A stretch of 64,000 nt of DNA, taken from the NCBI GenBank assembly GCA_963920575.1, contig OY986965.1, forward strand, positions 6,403,134-6,467,133, read 5' to 3'. Position 1 is the stretch's first letter; each line of letters opens with the position of its first letter. The position numbers were made by a program, and so were the translations under genes. Under the pieces are notes generated by a model. It saw only the letters and a list, made by a program, of their open reading frames with translations. It was not told where the DNA came from and searched no databases. Below are positions 10,401 through 23,300 of this stretch, in pieces. The DNA comes from Narthecium ossifragum. Taxonomy: Eukaryota; Streptophyta; Magnoliopsida; Dioscoreales; Nartheciaceae.

Positions 10401-13400
10401 GGGTATTTGTCGCCACACTTCATTACAAACCAAGAAAAATCTGTTGTGGAATTTCAGAATGCTAAAGTCCTAGTAACTGATCAGAAGGTTACAAATATAA
10501 AGGAAATCGTTCCTCTTTTAGAAAAGACCACTCAACTTAGTGTTCCTCTTTTAATTATTGCTGAGGATATCTCAAATGAGGTGATGGCAACACTGGTAAT
10601 GAACAAGCTTAGAGGAGTGATAAATGTTGCAGCCATCAAGTGTCCAGGATTTGGAGACGGAAAGAAAGCTCTCCTGCAAGATATTGCTCTCATGACTGGT
10701 AAGGCACCAATTTGTAATGCTCCATAGTATATTTCCATCAATGTTTTATTAAAATATGACCAATACAGAGCAGTAAAGGTGCCGGTCTCGTCAAACTCCG
10801 CCTAGCATGTCCAGCCTACCCAGCTATTTTTAAAATATTGCTTTCCATGGTGAATCACCTCATATCTTTCAAAATGTTGGAGTTCCATCACTTTATTGTA
10901 TGCTTAGAACAATAAAATGTATCATTTGCCTCTAGTACAAGAATGCTATCTTGTTGAATTGAATTTTGGAAGCAAGGCAAGCAACTAATTCATGCCTCTC
11001 ACTGAGAAGAAAAACTGTGCTTAATAATTCATGTACATGATATCTTTATTCTGCTAAAGTGTTTTGTTCAATTTGAAATTTCTAGGGATTGTTCATCGTA
11101 GTTCTCCCAGCTGCCTGATTCTAACAAGTCTTGTCATGTACTGGTGACAAAAAAGCAGGTGCAGATTTTCTTGCCAGCGACTTGGGATTGACTCTTGAAG
11201 GTATAACTTCAGACCAGCTAGGTATTGCTCAGAACATTACTATAACTAGCAGTTCAACTACCATTCTTGCTGACCCATCTACTAGAGCTGAGATTCAAGC
11301 AAGAATTTCACAAATTAAGAAAGATTTGGCTGAAATGGATAGTGCCTACCATTCAAGAAAGCTGTCTGAAAGGATTGCCAAACTTTCAAGTGGTGTGGCT
11401 GTCATTAAGGTTGGCATGTCACTGCAAAGTGCATCTGGTTCAGCTACTTTCTATCTATATGTTTGTTATGCCATATTTGACACTTGAAGATGCGATGAAA
11501 GATTACATCGCATGCAAGATCAGCTTCAACTTATAATTAATTAGTTACTTGACATTTTGTTTGTTTAGAGTTTGTGCATTCCAACTGTATGCTCTATTAG
11601 CGGGGTTTGAAGAAATAAGTACAAACACAGGTTGGTGCACCAACAGAGGCTGAACTTGAAGACAGGAAACTGCGAATTGAGGATGCAAAGAATGCCACTT
11701 TTGCAGCCATTGATGAGGGTATAGCACCTGGTGGGGGAGCAGCTTTGGTGCAGTTATCAAAGTATATGCCTCTCATCATGGATACGATTGGAGACGCAGA
11801 AGAGAAAATTGGTGCCGAGATCGTGAGGAAGGTATGGCTAGTTTATTGTGATAGATCTTGTCATCAGTTATATTTCTGTCCATGCAGGAAACTCACTATT
11901 TCCATTGCTATGACATTTGATACTCATACAAAATGGAGTAAGACAGCCCCTTTCTGCTTCATGTAAGGCCTTGAGACTTGAATCCAACCTCCGCTGCATC
12001 ACTTAGATGAGGGTACATGACTATCAACATCCTTGGGTATCACCTGTAGTTTTAGAAGTTTACGTTGTAATTTTTTAATGGATTCACAGAGATACAAAAT
12101 GAGAAGAAAATCGTAGTGAGAGATCAATAGATATGTTTATCTGTGAGAAGGTGTAAGCCAAAAGCACTACTAATAAGTTGGTGTATCCTGAAGCATTTAC
12201 AGGTGGCTTCTTGACACATGATGCAAGCCCTTGTAATAATTGTTAAGGGGTGCTATCTGAGTATCCAAACTTAGATCCATTAATCTGTTAAAAGTGGAAA
12301 GTACATGCTTTTATGTCACAAGCAGGCTGGGCAGTGACAAATCTTGTGGTACCATATTTTAGTATTATATGAAATTTGATCTCTGCTATGGATAATGTGT
12401 TTGTTAACTGCTACCATGAATGTAATTCATGTATTGACAACAGAACAGAAAATTTCCTTGCTTAGAGTCTATCTCTGTTAATTTTTTGAGGCTTCCGCCT
12501 GCATTTCTTTGGAGTTTCAACTATTATTGTTGCCTTGAAAGAATGAAAACTATGCAAATAACTTCAGGTATTTAAGATATAAATTTTCAGCTGTAGCAGC
12601 TCTTTTTATAATTTAGACTCATCAGTGTCAGTTGGAGTTGAAAAGTCTTCTTTCTATTTTTATCCCTAATGAGTTATGAAAATTTGTGATTAAATTCCAT
12701 GATTGTGGCTTCAGAAACATGTGCATAAATTCTGCTATAATAACTAGAAGAATAAATCTTTCTTGCTACACAGTTCAACTCACTTAACATTCCTCCAACC
12801 TTTTCTTTCGATTTACCTGTTTTCTTTCTAAGACTACACTTTTCCCTTTCCAAATGTGATGTGATGCAAAAGATAGATTCTGCTTAGGTTATGGGAGCTG
12901 TATTTTAATTTCCAAATGCTAAAGATGTTAAGTAATTCCTTGTTTATTTTTGTTATACTATTATCTACATGTCATAGTACTAATATTTCTGCTAAGTTCT
13001 CCCTTTTCAAATGTGATGTGATGCGAAAGATAGATTCTGTTAAGTTTTCGCGAACTGTTTTTTTGATTTGCAAATGCTTAAGATGCTAAGCTCTGTTTGG
13101 TGTGGGGTTAAGGGGGGTTATCCCCCGTTAACCCCCCATTTATCCCCAAACAAGATTGGGGTTAGCTAATGGGGTTAGGCGGGGATAAATTTATCCTGGT
13201 TAAGCAAATCCAGTTTTCAAAGCCTACACCATGACCTAAATTACTATACTACCCTCAAATAATGTTGTTCTAATATGGGCATGTTTGGTTGCTGAGAAGT
13301 GAGCTGAAGTGGAGTGACTTTTTGGGGAGTGACTTCACTGGAGTGATTTTCTGGGATTTTCTAAGTTCTGGTGTTTGGTTGGTGCTTGAACTGGAGATAT

Positions 13401-15249
13401 GGTTAAATTATTAAATTAATGTGGACCAATCACGAGGTGATACGTGGCATGTGGGACCCATTTATATTAATATTTTATTACAGTACGATATTATTAATAT
13501 TAAAATAATACTTTTTGGATTATGTGGATCAATCACGATGTGACACGTGGCATGTGTGACCCACTTATATTAATATTTTTATTACAGTATGATATTATTA
13601 ATATTAAAATAATATTATTTTAGATGACGTGGACCAATCACGAGGTGACACGTGGCATGTGTAACCCACTTATATTAATATTTTTATTACTGTATGATAT
13701 TATTAATATTAAAATAATACTATTTTGGATGACATGGACCAATCACGATGTGACAGGTGGCATGTGTAACCCACTTATATTAATATTTTTATTACTGTAT
13801 GATATTATTAATATTAAAAAAATACTATTTTGGATGACATGGACCAATCACGATGTAACACGTGGCACGTGGCACGTGTGGGGACCCACTTATCCCCATA
13901 TTTTATTACATTATGATATTATTATTGTTAAAATAATGCTATTTTGGATGACGTGGATCAATTACGACGTGACATGTGGCACGTGAGACCCACTTATATT
14001 AATATTTTATTACATTATGATATTATTAATATTAAAATAATACTATTTTGGATGACATGGACCAATCACGATGTGACACGTGGTACATGAGACCCACTTA
14101 TATTAATATTTTATTACAGTACGATATTATTAATATTATTTGTCAGTTCTCGGCGTGCCATTATATATAAGGGCATTTTGGTATTAGCTACAAATTCTAT
14201 CCTTATCCCAAGCAATCATTACTACTTATCCCCAAACACTAAAATGGGAATAAATTTATCCCCACTCCTTAACCCCATTATTTTAATCCCAAAATTCCTT
14301 AACCCCCCTTAACCCGGAATAAGGTAACCCCGTACCAAACGGGGGCTAAGTGATTCCTTCTTTAGCGTTGTTATGCTATTGTCAACATGTCATAGTACTA
14401 GTATTCCTCTTTTTATCCCTCTAATTTAATTTGCCAAACCAGTGCTTATTGGAATCTGGGACCTGGCTAGTGGTCAAGGGCTCGTGAAGAGCTTTCCAAG
14501 AATTGGTGGAGCATTTCCCAGCTCCTTTAGTATCATTTAGGGAAAAGTTCAGTCAAAGAACCATGCACAATAAAGAATGATCTCAATATAATACTGGCAG
14601 AGAGTTGTGCATATCAATCTTTACTGCATATGATTTACATATATAACATTTTGTGCTCCAATGCAACCTTCCAGCTCTGTCTTCAATCACCCTTCTAGTT
14701 TTCTAATGCCTTCGATCTTGTTCTCATGATTCAGTGGAAAACATTTTTAGTTGATTTAATATTCTTCTAATGAGTGGTAAATGCTGATCTTGGGTTACTG
14801 GTGGTAATTGAAGCTTGATAGACAGGCAAAAATAATTCCTGGCAAATGTCGAGATACACATTTTGACACTTTTACTCAATCTTGTAGGTTGGAGTTTTGC
14901 TTCTTTCAAAGCCTTATGAATTTTGCTCACCTTTTTAATGAGCCTTATGATGGACTTGTAGGCACTTCTCATACCAGCATCATTGATAGCTAGCAATGCT
15001 GGGGTTGATGGCTCAATGGTCATAGAGAAGCTTCTTGATAATGACTGGCACATTGGGTATAATGCATTGACTGGCGATTACGAAAACCTTCTCAAATCTG
15101 GTGTCATAGATCCATGTAAAGTTTCGAGGTGTGCACTCCAGAATGCAGCCTCCATCGCTGGAGTGGTACTCATGACCCAAGCTGTTGTTGTTGAGAAAGT
15201 AAAGAAACCCAAGCCTACTGTTCCTCTGGTTCCTGGAATTTCTCCTTAG
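7463..15249 (+). CDS. CPNA2: Plastid chaperonin 60 subunit alpha 2 (8 exons)
   Basis: Exons are 7463-7778, 9667-9788, 9887-10094, 10177-10322, 10392-10698, 11159-11409, 11631-11831 and 14962-15249. All have GT-AG borders and matching phases, giving 612 residues, normal for a plastid Cpn60. Type I chaperonin signatures are present: [25 protein letters not shown], the ATP-site motif [10 protein letters not shown], and [11 protein letters not shown] near the C-terminus. The first 70 or so residues are Ser/Arg-rich, as expected for a transit peptide. The tail [12 protein letters not shown] and the segment [13 protein letters not shown] fit CPNA2 (Arabidopsis At5g18820) better than CPNA1. The family folds stromal proteins; CPNA2 is known for embryo and plastid development. 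Intron 7 is 3.1 kb and carries a transposon. The start is the first ATG after an in-frame non-ATG stretch. Confidence 0.9.
13090..14346. mobile_element. TAA-duplicating terminal-inverted-repeat element (PIF/Harbinger-like)
   Basis: The ends are GCTCTGTTTGGTGTGGGGTTA on the left and, read inverted on the right, GCCCCCGTTTGGTACGGGG. Both sides carry TAA (13087-13089 and 14347-14349). A 3-bp TAA or TTA duplication is typical of PIF/Harbinger elements, including Tourist-type MITEs. There is no transposase. At 1257 bp it is long because of the internal tandem array. It sits in intron 7 of CPNA2. Confidence 0.75.
13416..14140 (+). repeat. Tandem array, about 105-bp unit, seven copies
   Basis: Each unit begins near ggaccaatcacgatgtgaca, followed by cgtggca-gtg, acccacttatattaatattt and a TA-rich tail ending attaaaataatact. 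Unit starts fall near 13423, 13525, 13631, 13736, 13840, 13955 and 14058. The array forms the core of the TAA-flanked element. The repetitive open frame across it is an artefact. Confidence 0.85.
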
Positions 15250-16366
15250 CAATTGATGAACTGCCTAAAATATTAAAACCATTGTGGTGACTCAAATGGC
15301 TGAGGTTGAGCTTATCTCTCGTGAAGATTTGGCTCAAGCTATGTTTCTCTGAAGGTTGGTGTTCCACCATTTGTGTCTTTAATTCTCTCTTCATTTTAAA
15401 ATTTTGAGACCAGAAATAGAGAATGAGTCTTCAACTGTACGTGTCTACCCTAATCATGAACTTTTCAGGAATTGCTACTGGTATAAGGTGACAGAAAATT
15501 GGGTCCAAATGACCCCTATGATTCGATGGTGGTGGTCTGCTGGTGGTTCAGCTGACTGATAAAAGGCCGCCAACATGAATATATGCGGATCCAATGGATG
15601 ATAGCCCTGATATCTTTGTTGTACTTTCAATGAGAGGTGAAACTTGGATGGATGCTTCACAATTTATTGTAACCTAAGATAGGTCGTTACACAGGAGAAA
15701 TATGAAGTGAGTCAGGTTTTTAGAGATAGAATGTTTGGTTTTATATGGATAGGTCTTACATATCAAGACTGGCGTCCTGTAGTGAAACCTTGTATTTTTA
15801 TAACGATGTCTTATACTGCATTGTTGTTTTCAGATTTGGTGGACAAATTTTAAGGTTTTTGAGAAGACCTCCTTGTTTCATGATTCAGCTGCTTATGTTG
15901 CAGATGGGTTCCATTTTTGTGTAAGAATTAGTTGAAGATCGAACAGATCCAGCTCATTAGCATATCTTGATGTGATCTTTATTCTAGCGAGCTCTTTATT
16001 TTGTTTTCTATGAAACAATCCATGTTATCATCACTATCGTCCCCCTGCTATCACCTGAATACATAAGACTAATGTCACCTTCCTTGTGTCTTTCCCACAT
16101 TAGATTACAAGTATGTCATTAGGAGTTCATCTAATCGCCTCTTGACCTGGAATAGTATGTAAACTGGACTTATAAAACTTTGGTATTGCCACATGGATCA
16201 TATGAAGTTGATTTAGTCACACAACAAATACTTCCAAGCAGACTTTAAAGAGACCAAGATATGAGACTGCAACTTCAACCATCATTCGACGCAAACACAT
16301 GATCATCGGACGCAAAAAAGACTACATTAATGAAAGTAAAGAAGAACTACTTAAAAAATAATTTTA
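15250..16366. other. CPNA2 3' flank, no further gene seen
   Basis: This is AT-rich sequence that should include the CPNA2 3' UTR. No coding frame, transposon end or RNA gene was recognised before the tRNA. Confidence 0.5.
16353..16358 (-). terminator. Pol III terminator of tRNA-Phe
   Basis: Six consecutive T on the minus strand, 8 nt downstream of the discriminator base, in an otherwise AT-rich tract. Confidence 0.6.
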
Positions 16367-16391
16367 TGCGGTGAGCGTGGATCGAACACGC

Positions 16392-16434
<43 letters not shown>

Positions 16435-16439
16435 CCCGC
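16367..16439 (-). tRNA. tRNA-Phe (GAA)
   Basis: The minus strand gives a 73-nt cloverleaf starting GCGGGGATAGCTCAG and ending GATCCACGCTCACCGCA. The 7-bp acceptor stem pairs GCGGGGA with TCACCGC through one mismatch/wobble region, the anticodon loop reads CTGAAGA with anticodon GAA, and the T arm contains GTTCGATCC. A box (TAGCTCAGTTGG) and B box (GGTTCGATCC-like) are intact. There is no intron and no encoded CCA. A T-run at 16358-16353 on the minus strand can serve as the Pol III terminator. It reads as a functional nuclear-type tRNA. Confidence 0.95.
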
Positions 16440-17225
16440 CTTGTTAAGGTCATTTTTAAAGTGAACTTACTGAACACCTAAGTTATTTACCGCAACACAT
16501 ATTTCTCTCGGAAAGTCGTTTATTTTCCAAAAAAACACTAGACAATAAAGAAATTTAGATAATTAACGTAATGACGTTTATATATAACTCACTGTGTGCG
16601 TGTTTGCTTGGTTGTCTTAGGACCATGCATTTACACTTCGACTTTTTGGGGGGACAAAGAACCATCTATTTTTTGTGCCGTGTCTCCTTTTAAGTTTCTC
16701 GAATATGGTGCTTTATTATTGTAAGAAGACAAATTTGTAAATCAAATATGAAAACTTTATATACATTTTTATTTCTATTCCTTCAAAGTTCCGGACTAAG
16801 ACTGTGTCAAACTTGACCATTGTGGTGTCATGGCTCGTAATGTTCTAGAGTTTGAATCCTCTATTTACATGTTCTAAACTAATAAGATAAAAAGGTCAAC
16901 TTTTCTTTTTCTTTTTTACAAATATCTGCACGGATTCAAAGTTTCTATATTCGGCTTCTAGTGGCCCTGTCAAGTTTCGAGAAGAAGCCCGTGAATTTTA
17001 AAGAACAGGTGTCACTCTCGGATGCCCCACCAACGACCGTCCATCCCAGCCCCCGGTAAGCTAAAAGGCCTCGAGATCGAAACCCACGGCGACGAATACA
17101 GCTCGTTCCCACAGAGTAACTGGATCGTAGCTTGTCGCCCACGCAGGCTTCAAATCAACGTTGGTCTCAAAACCAAGGGCTTGGATCAAAGGTCTCACCT
17201 TCTGCTGTCCTCCATTTCTTCTATG

Positions 17226-17232
17226 TATAAAA
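17226..17232 (+). promoter_or_regulatory. Probable TATA box of PGK
   Basis: TATAAAA lies 88-94 bases upstream of the PGK ATG in a GC-rich leader. Transcription would start near 17258, leaving a short 5' UTR. The upstream AGCCC/GGCC-rich stretch is consistent with a strong housekeeping promoter, but I see no decisive element. Confidence 0.55.
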
Positions 17233-17319
17233 TCATACGGAGGCGGATCGACTTCGCTCGTCACTAGCTTTTGTGTCGCTTTCTCTTCTTCTTCTCAGCG
17301 ATCGTATCGGATCTCTTGA

Positions 17320-20300
17320 ATGGCGACGAAGAAGAGCGTGGGGAGCCTCAAGGCGGCGGATCTCAAGGGGAAGAGGGTGTTCGTCAGGGTGGATCTCAAC
17401 GTGCCGCTCGATGATGACCTCAAGATCACCGACGACACCAGGGTCCGGGCCGCCGTGCCCACGATCAAGTACCTCATGGAGCACGGCGCGAGGATCATAC
17501 TCTGCAGCCACCTGGTTAGCTCTCATCCCATCTCCAATTCTAGGCTTATTGTAAATCGCGTTGGTTGTCGTTGTTTGGGATTTTTCGATCTGGTGTTTAA
17601 GTTGATTAGTGCGATCCCAGCCTCGATCGTTGAATTATTGTGATCTTTAGTAGTTGATGATCGTTTTGTAATTAGATGTTGGTTTTGGATCTCGATGTAG
17701 GTTATCGGTATGTAGGCTTTAGGCGATTTGTGCGTGTTGTTGAAATAATTGATATAAATTGCTGCTTCAATGTTATCTGGCTCGTATTTGATTTCTATAT
17801 AGTGATCAGGGGGCTTTAGAATTTCCACCTTTGCAAGAGAAGTTAGAATTTGTTCGTGTATTGGAACTTTCATTTGGCTTCTGCAGTTCTTTTGTGTTCA
17901 CAGAGATTGAACTATTGAGAAGATATGCATCAGTCCATGAGACATCCAATACATATCTAAACAAATTCAGATATATTTAAGATCTAAAGATAGAGCTATA
18001 GTTCTTTATACAAATGAAACAAGGGGGATTTGTTGATAAGTCTAAAAAAAAAATATGTACGGCTTAGAGTCTTTGATAACTTTGCTTCAGCCGTTTACTA
18101 CTTTCTCTGTTCAAAAGACCAAAATGCCCCTCCCCTATTATATGGCTGGTGGTTACTTTCCACCGTCCGGCAGCAAAGTCCATCACCTCTGGCCATCTTC
18201 CCGATCTCCTCCGCCGCCCTCATTTCCTCCGCCACCTCCGGCCAGATCCGTCGAGATCCCATCAAGCTCCCTCTCTCCCCTGCCACCCTGAGCTCCTCCG
18301 CCACCCTCATCTCCTCCGCCACCCTCCCCGAGCTCCTCCGCCACCTCTGGCCAGATCCGCTGAGATCCCATCAGGCTCCCTCTCTCCTCCACCGCCCCTC
18401 TCTCTTCGCTGCCCTCATCTCCTCTGTCGCCTCCCCGAGCTCCTCCACCTCCGTCGAGATCCCATCAAGCTCCCTCTCTCCTTCGCCACCTTGAGCTACT
18501 CTGCCGCCCTCATCTCGTTCGCCACCTCCCCGAGCTCCTCTGCCGCGCTCATCTCCTCCGCCACCTCCCCGAGCTCCTCCGCGACCTTCGGCCATATCCG
18601 ACATGATCCAAGACCTCTGACATCCTCAGGCCATCCGCATAAGCTTTCTTATTCATCTTCTCTAAAATACTCTAATATATATTACTCCCAAATTTTATGG
18701 CTTTTTTATTTGCAACACCCTACATCAGCTTCCCTAAACCATTCTCTACATCATTAAAATACTCATTCCCTCATCTTTCATTTCATATTATATTCTCCAT
18801 TTATTATTTGATAGTCATATAATTATAAAATTTATTTACATTACATAATTAAACAATGAGAATATATTTATAGTAAAATATAATATAGAATAAATAATAT
18901 ATAATTTTATCTCAATAGTTCTATTAATTAAATACTTGAAAAGGAGAGCTACAATTCTATTAATCTCATCAATAGTTCTATTAAAGTACATTATAAAATA
19001 AATAATAAACATATTTTATGTAAATACCTCTATTAATTAAATACTTAAATACTGGTATTAAACATACATATTATAAGAATGGGGTGGTGAACAGTGCTCC
19101 CCTACATGTGGGGGAGCACCGTTCATGTCCCCTATTATAGGGGAGATGAAGGGAAGCTGATGCGTCCCATTTTTCACCATCTCCCATAGATTTGCTACCC
19201 TACAATAGGGTAGGGAAGCTTATGGGGCATCTGATGTGGATGCCCTCAAGACCCATTGATGACCTACCTTGGATCCGCCTAAACCGTCATTAAACGGCAT
19301 GATCCAAGCGGTTGGATCGACTCCCCACGCTCGACCGGCCCCACCTTCGATCTCCTCGACAGCCGTTCTACCCTTCCCATCGGTGATCAAGCTCCGGCGA
19401 CTCTAAGCCGTCAAAAAAAATAAAACAAAAAATGGAGGAGGGAGAAAGCAACGGGGAGAGAAAACAAGGGAAAACTGAAGAAAAATAGTATGATATATGA
19501 GAAAATTCAGGAAAAATAGGATAAAATAAGTGAAATATGCAGAATAATAGGAAAACTTTTCACAATTTACTTTTGACCAAAGTTACTTTCCACGAATTAC
19601 TCTCCAAAAAAAGTTACTTCCCACAAATAATGTGGAAAAATCGGCTTAAATAAGAAAAATAAGGGGAAAATTTGAGAAAATATGGAGGAAATTTTCATGA
19701 GTTACTTTCCACACATTTTTTTATACTAATTACTTTACATGAGTTACTTTCCACAATTCTTGTACTTGCTTTTTACAATTCTAATAACAATTTTGGTATT
19801 TGTCACGATTTTAATAGTTACTTTCTACGAGTTATTTTCAATTATGGAAAATAACATGTAATAAATTTAAATAGTAATATAATAATGGGGAAAGTAACTC
19901 AAGTTATTTTCTTCTAGTTAATTCGGAAAGTAACTCACAAATTTTCTATGATTTCGTCATCGAGATTCTAGTTATTTTCAATTAGTTTCCTTAGTTTCTT
20001 TCAAGATTTCAAGTTGGATATTGACATAAGTGTCTTCAGTTTGAGTAGTGACTTTTATAAGTTACTTTTCATTAGTTACTTTCCACATTTTTTTCTACTA
20101 ATTACTTTACACTAGTTGCTTTCCATGAGTTATTTTTCACAATTTTTGTATTTTCTTTCTACTATTTTCGTAGTTGCTTTTCACGATTTTCGTAGTTGCT
20201 TTCCACGATTTTCGTAGTTGCTTTCCACAATTATGATATTTATTTTCTACGTTTCGCGTAGTTATTTTTCACAATTCTAATGACAATTTTGGTAGTTACT

Positions 20301-23300
20301 TTTCAAAATTTTGATAGTTATTTTCCATGCGTTACTTTCCGTGAGTTACTTTTCATTAGTTTCATTAGTTATTTTCCATAATTCAAGTTGGATATTTTCC
20401 CGTATTTTACCTCTATTTTTTCATGCACCCAATGCACAACAGTTACTTTCCACTATTAGTTATAATCACGAGTTACTTTCCGTTAGTTATTTTTCACAAA
20501 TAATATGTGGACTACTCTCGATCTCCTTCTGAACCTTCATGTATTGTTCACCTATTTTTCACCATTTTTTTTTTCATTTTTTCCAACATATTTTCCTATT
20601 TTACTAACTTTTCTGCTATTTTCACCCATTTTTCTATGTTTTTCGGCATTTTCTGCTGACACCATCTCCCCCGAGCTCGTCCGCCGCCCTCCCGTGGTAC
20701 CCCATTGAGCTCCTCTGCCGCCCTCTCGTCGAGGGTCGCCTCGAGCTCTCATCGTACCCCCCGAGCTCCTCTTCTGCCCGCCCTCCCATTGTCGCCTCGA
20801 TCTCTCATCAAGCTCTTCTCCTCTGTCGACGCCATCTCCCTTGAGCTCCTCTCACCTCTTCTCGTCTGCCAACGCCATCTCCCCTGAGCTTGTCCGTCGC
20901 CCTCCCGTCGTACCCTGCTAAGCTCCTCCGCCACCCTTACATCGGGCGTCGTCTCGGGCTCCTATCGTACCCCCCGAGCACCTCCTCTGTCACCCTCCCA
21001 TCGTCCCCCCGTGCTCCCATCAAGCTCCCTCTCTCCACTCGCCATCTCGAACTCTCTGATATCCGGGAGCCCACGGCTGTCGCCCAGCCTCCTCAAGACC
21101 CACCGCCGCTCTGCCGATCCTTAACATCGCTGGAATGACACCGACCTCCACTTCCTCCAACTAGACGGCAGCCGCTCATCCTAGATCCATCTCCTCCGTT
21201 GCCTAACAACCCGATCCAAGCCGCTGGATCAACTCCCATGCCGCAGACGACCCTTCCTCCACCGATCCGGTGACCTACCAGCTTTCCTAGCCGGCAATCA
21301 TCCTCCAGCGAGTCCTCAACCATCAGACGATAGAAAGGGTATTTTAGTCTTAAATTTTTTAAAACCAAGTGTATTATTTGGTTTGAAGACTAAATGCCTC
21401 AAGAAAAATGTATCCAAGACTTGCAGCTAAATATTTCCTCCTAGGGGACTAAACGCGAATTACAAGGGTCGAGCCCAGCCCATTGGGCCTTATCCATTCA
21501 CTGTTTTTGTTCCATGGGCCTTGTCTATTTTGTTGTTTTCTTAGCTGTATTAGGACTTTGTTTAATCGAGTTTGTATAAGTCCATTAGCCTAGACCTTAG
21601 AGCCCTCTTACTTGCTATATAGAACTATTGTAAGGGGGAGAACCCAATTAAATGACAACCAGCCATCTCTATCTTTCCATCTCCATCGTCCATTTACCTC
21701 CCTAGCCCATTTTCCTCACTCCACCTAACCTTAGATCTTCCCACTTCACAGCAGCCACCAAGTTGAGGGAGATGGTGGTGACTGCAGCTTGGCCAGGGTT
21801 AGGGTATGCTGGAAGCTTTGAGGTGGCAGAGAGAGTGGGTGATAGAGATGGAGTTGACGGAGGTAATGGTGATTGCCGGAGTTGAGAGGTTCGCTGGAAG
21901 ATGGATGGAGTTGGACGGCCGGCGATGGTGTAGGCGTGGCTGAAGCTTGGTGGCTGTTATGAAGTGGGTGGAGTTAGGGTTAGGTGAAGTGAGGGAAATG
22001 GAGGGTGGAGATGGTTAGATAGAGAGATGGATGGTTGTGATTGAAGGGATCCCAATGACGGGATTCCAGCCTTGAACAACTCACTAAGGAGTTGAGTCCA
22101 AATCATCATTAATTGGATCATTTTTCATTAATCAAATAATCATTAATTGGATCATTTTTCATTAATCAAATCATCATTAATTGGGGCTCTCCACTTACAA
22201 TAGTTCTATATATAGCAAGTAAGCAGGCTATGGAAGATCCTAGGCCAATGGACTTTACCCAAACGGGTATAAACCCGATTAAGTAAAGTCCTAATACAGC
22301 TAAGAAAGTAATAAAATAGACAAGGCCCATGGCCCAAAAGCCTTAAAAGGATAAGGCTCAATGGGCTGGGCTAGGCCCTCATATCAACAAACATATTCTT
22401 CCTCAGCCTATACCTGAAGGTTTCAAACGAATTACAAGTTGAATGAAACTCTAGCTACAATTTAGATTTTTGATATCTAGGAATGCTTCAAGGGCTACAG
22501 TGAGAATGAGTTATATCTAGATTAGATTCACTTATGATTCCTTTTCTAGCATTTATTTGTTGCTCATGTGGTTCTAAATGAGGAATTAATACTTATAGTT
22601 ATATTTGTTAGAACGTGCTCATTACCTGAACTTTCTGTTTCATATTTGCACTTTTCTTTTATTTCTACTGTTTGGTGCACATTGGTTGAGATCATGTTTT
22701 TCAAGCTTCGCCTACCTATCAATGTAGCAATATATACAGTCAGTTTTCTTCATTTTAAGCTTCGTTCTTATGGTTTTGGTTTTCAATATTAATCTTTCAC
22801 CTTGGACATGTGATTTCGAGTTGACAGGGGCGTCCTAAAGGTGTTACCCCTAAGTACAGCTTGAAGCCACTTGTTCCCAGGCTATCTGAACTTCTAGGAG
22901 TCAATGTAAGCTTTGTGTTGCTTAGCAATCCATTCTGCACCGTCACTCGTGCCACAGAATTACCTTTGGTTTTCTTGATCTGATGGGTGTGTCAATATTA
23001 GGTTGCGATGGCTAATGACTGTATTGGCGAGGAAGTTGAGAAGATGGTGGCTGGATTACCTGAAGGCGGTGTTTTACTTCTTGAGAATGTTAGGTTTTAC
23101 AAGGAGGAAGAGAAGAATGATCCAGAGTTCGCAAAGAAGTTAGCAGCTCTTGCTGACCTCTATGTGAATGATGCCTTTGGCACTGCACACAGAGCTCATG
23201 CCTCAACGGAGGGTGTCGCCAAATTTTTGAAGCCTGCCGTTGCTGGCTTCCTCATGCAGAAGGTATGCTTCATTGCAGCTGTCTTGTTTTCTGTAGTTAC

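Larger units (their letters stand above)
12851..14407. repeat. Intron 7 segmental duplication (about 140 bp, two copies)
   Basis: Copy 1 lies at 12851-12988. Copy 2 is split into 13008-13089 and 14350-14407 by the inserted element. Shared words include caaatgtgatgtgatgc, agatagattctg, aaatgct-aagatg-taag, gattcctt and catgtcatagtacta. Confidence 0.8.

Noticed and set aside
13624..13986. 120-residue repetitive open frame
   Set aside because: It translates the 105-bp tandem array; the frame breaks in other units.
13416..14140. CRISPR-like regular repeats
   Set aside because: Unit length of about 105 bp without unique spacers, in a plant intron: a tandem satellite-type array.
18030..18757. Open frames of 150-200 residues in PGK intron 1
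   Set aside because: They run through a degenerate pyrimidine-rich repeat, lie inside an intron and contain only low-complexity residues.
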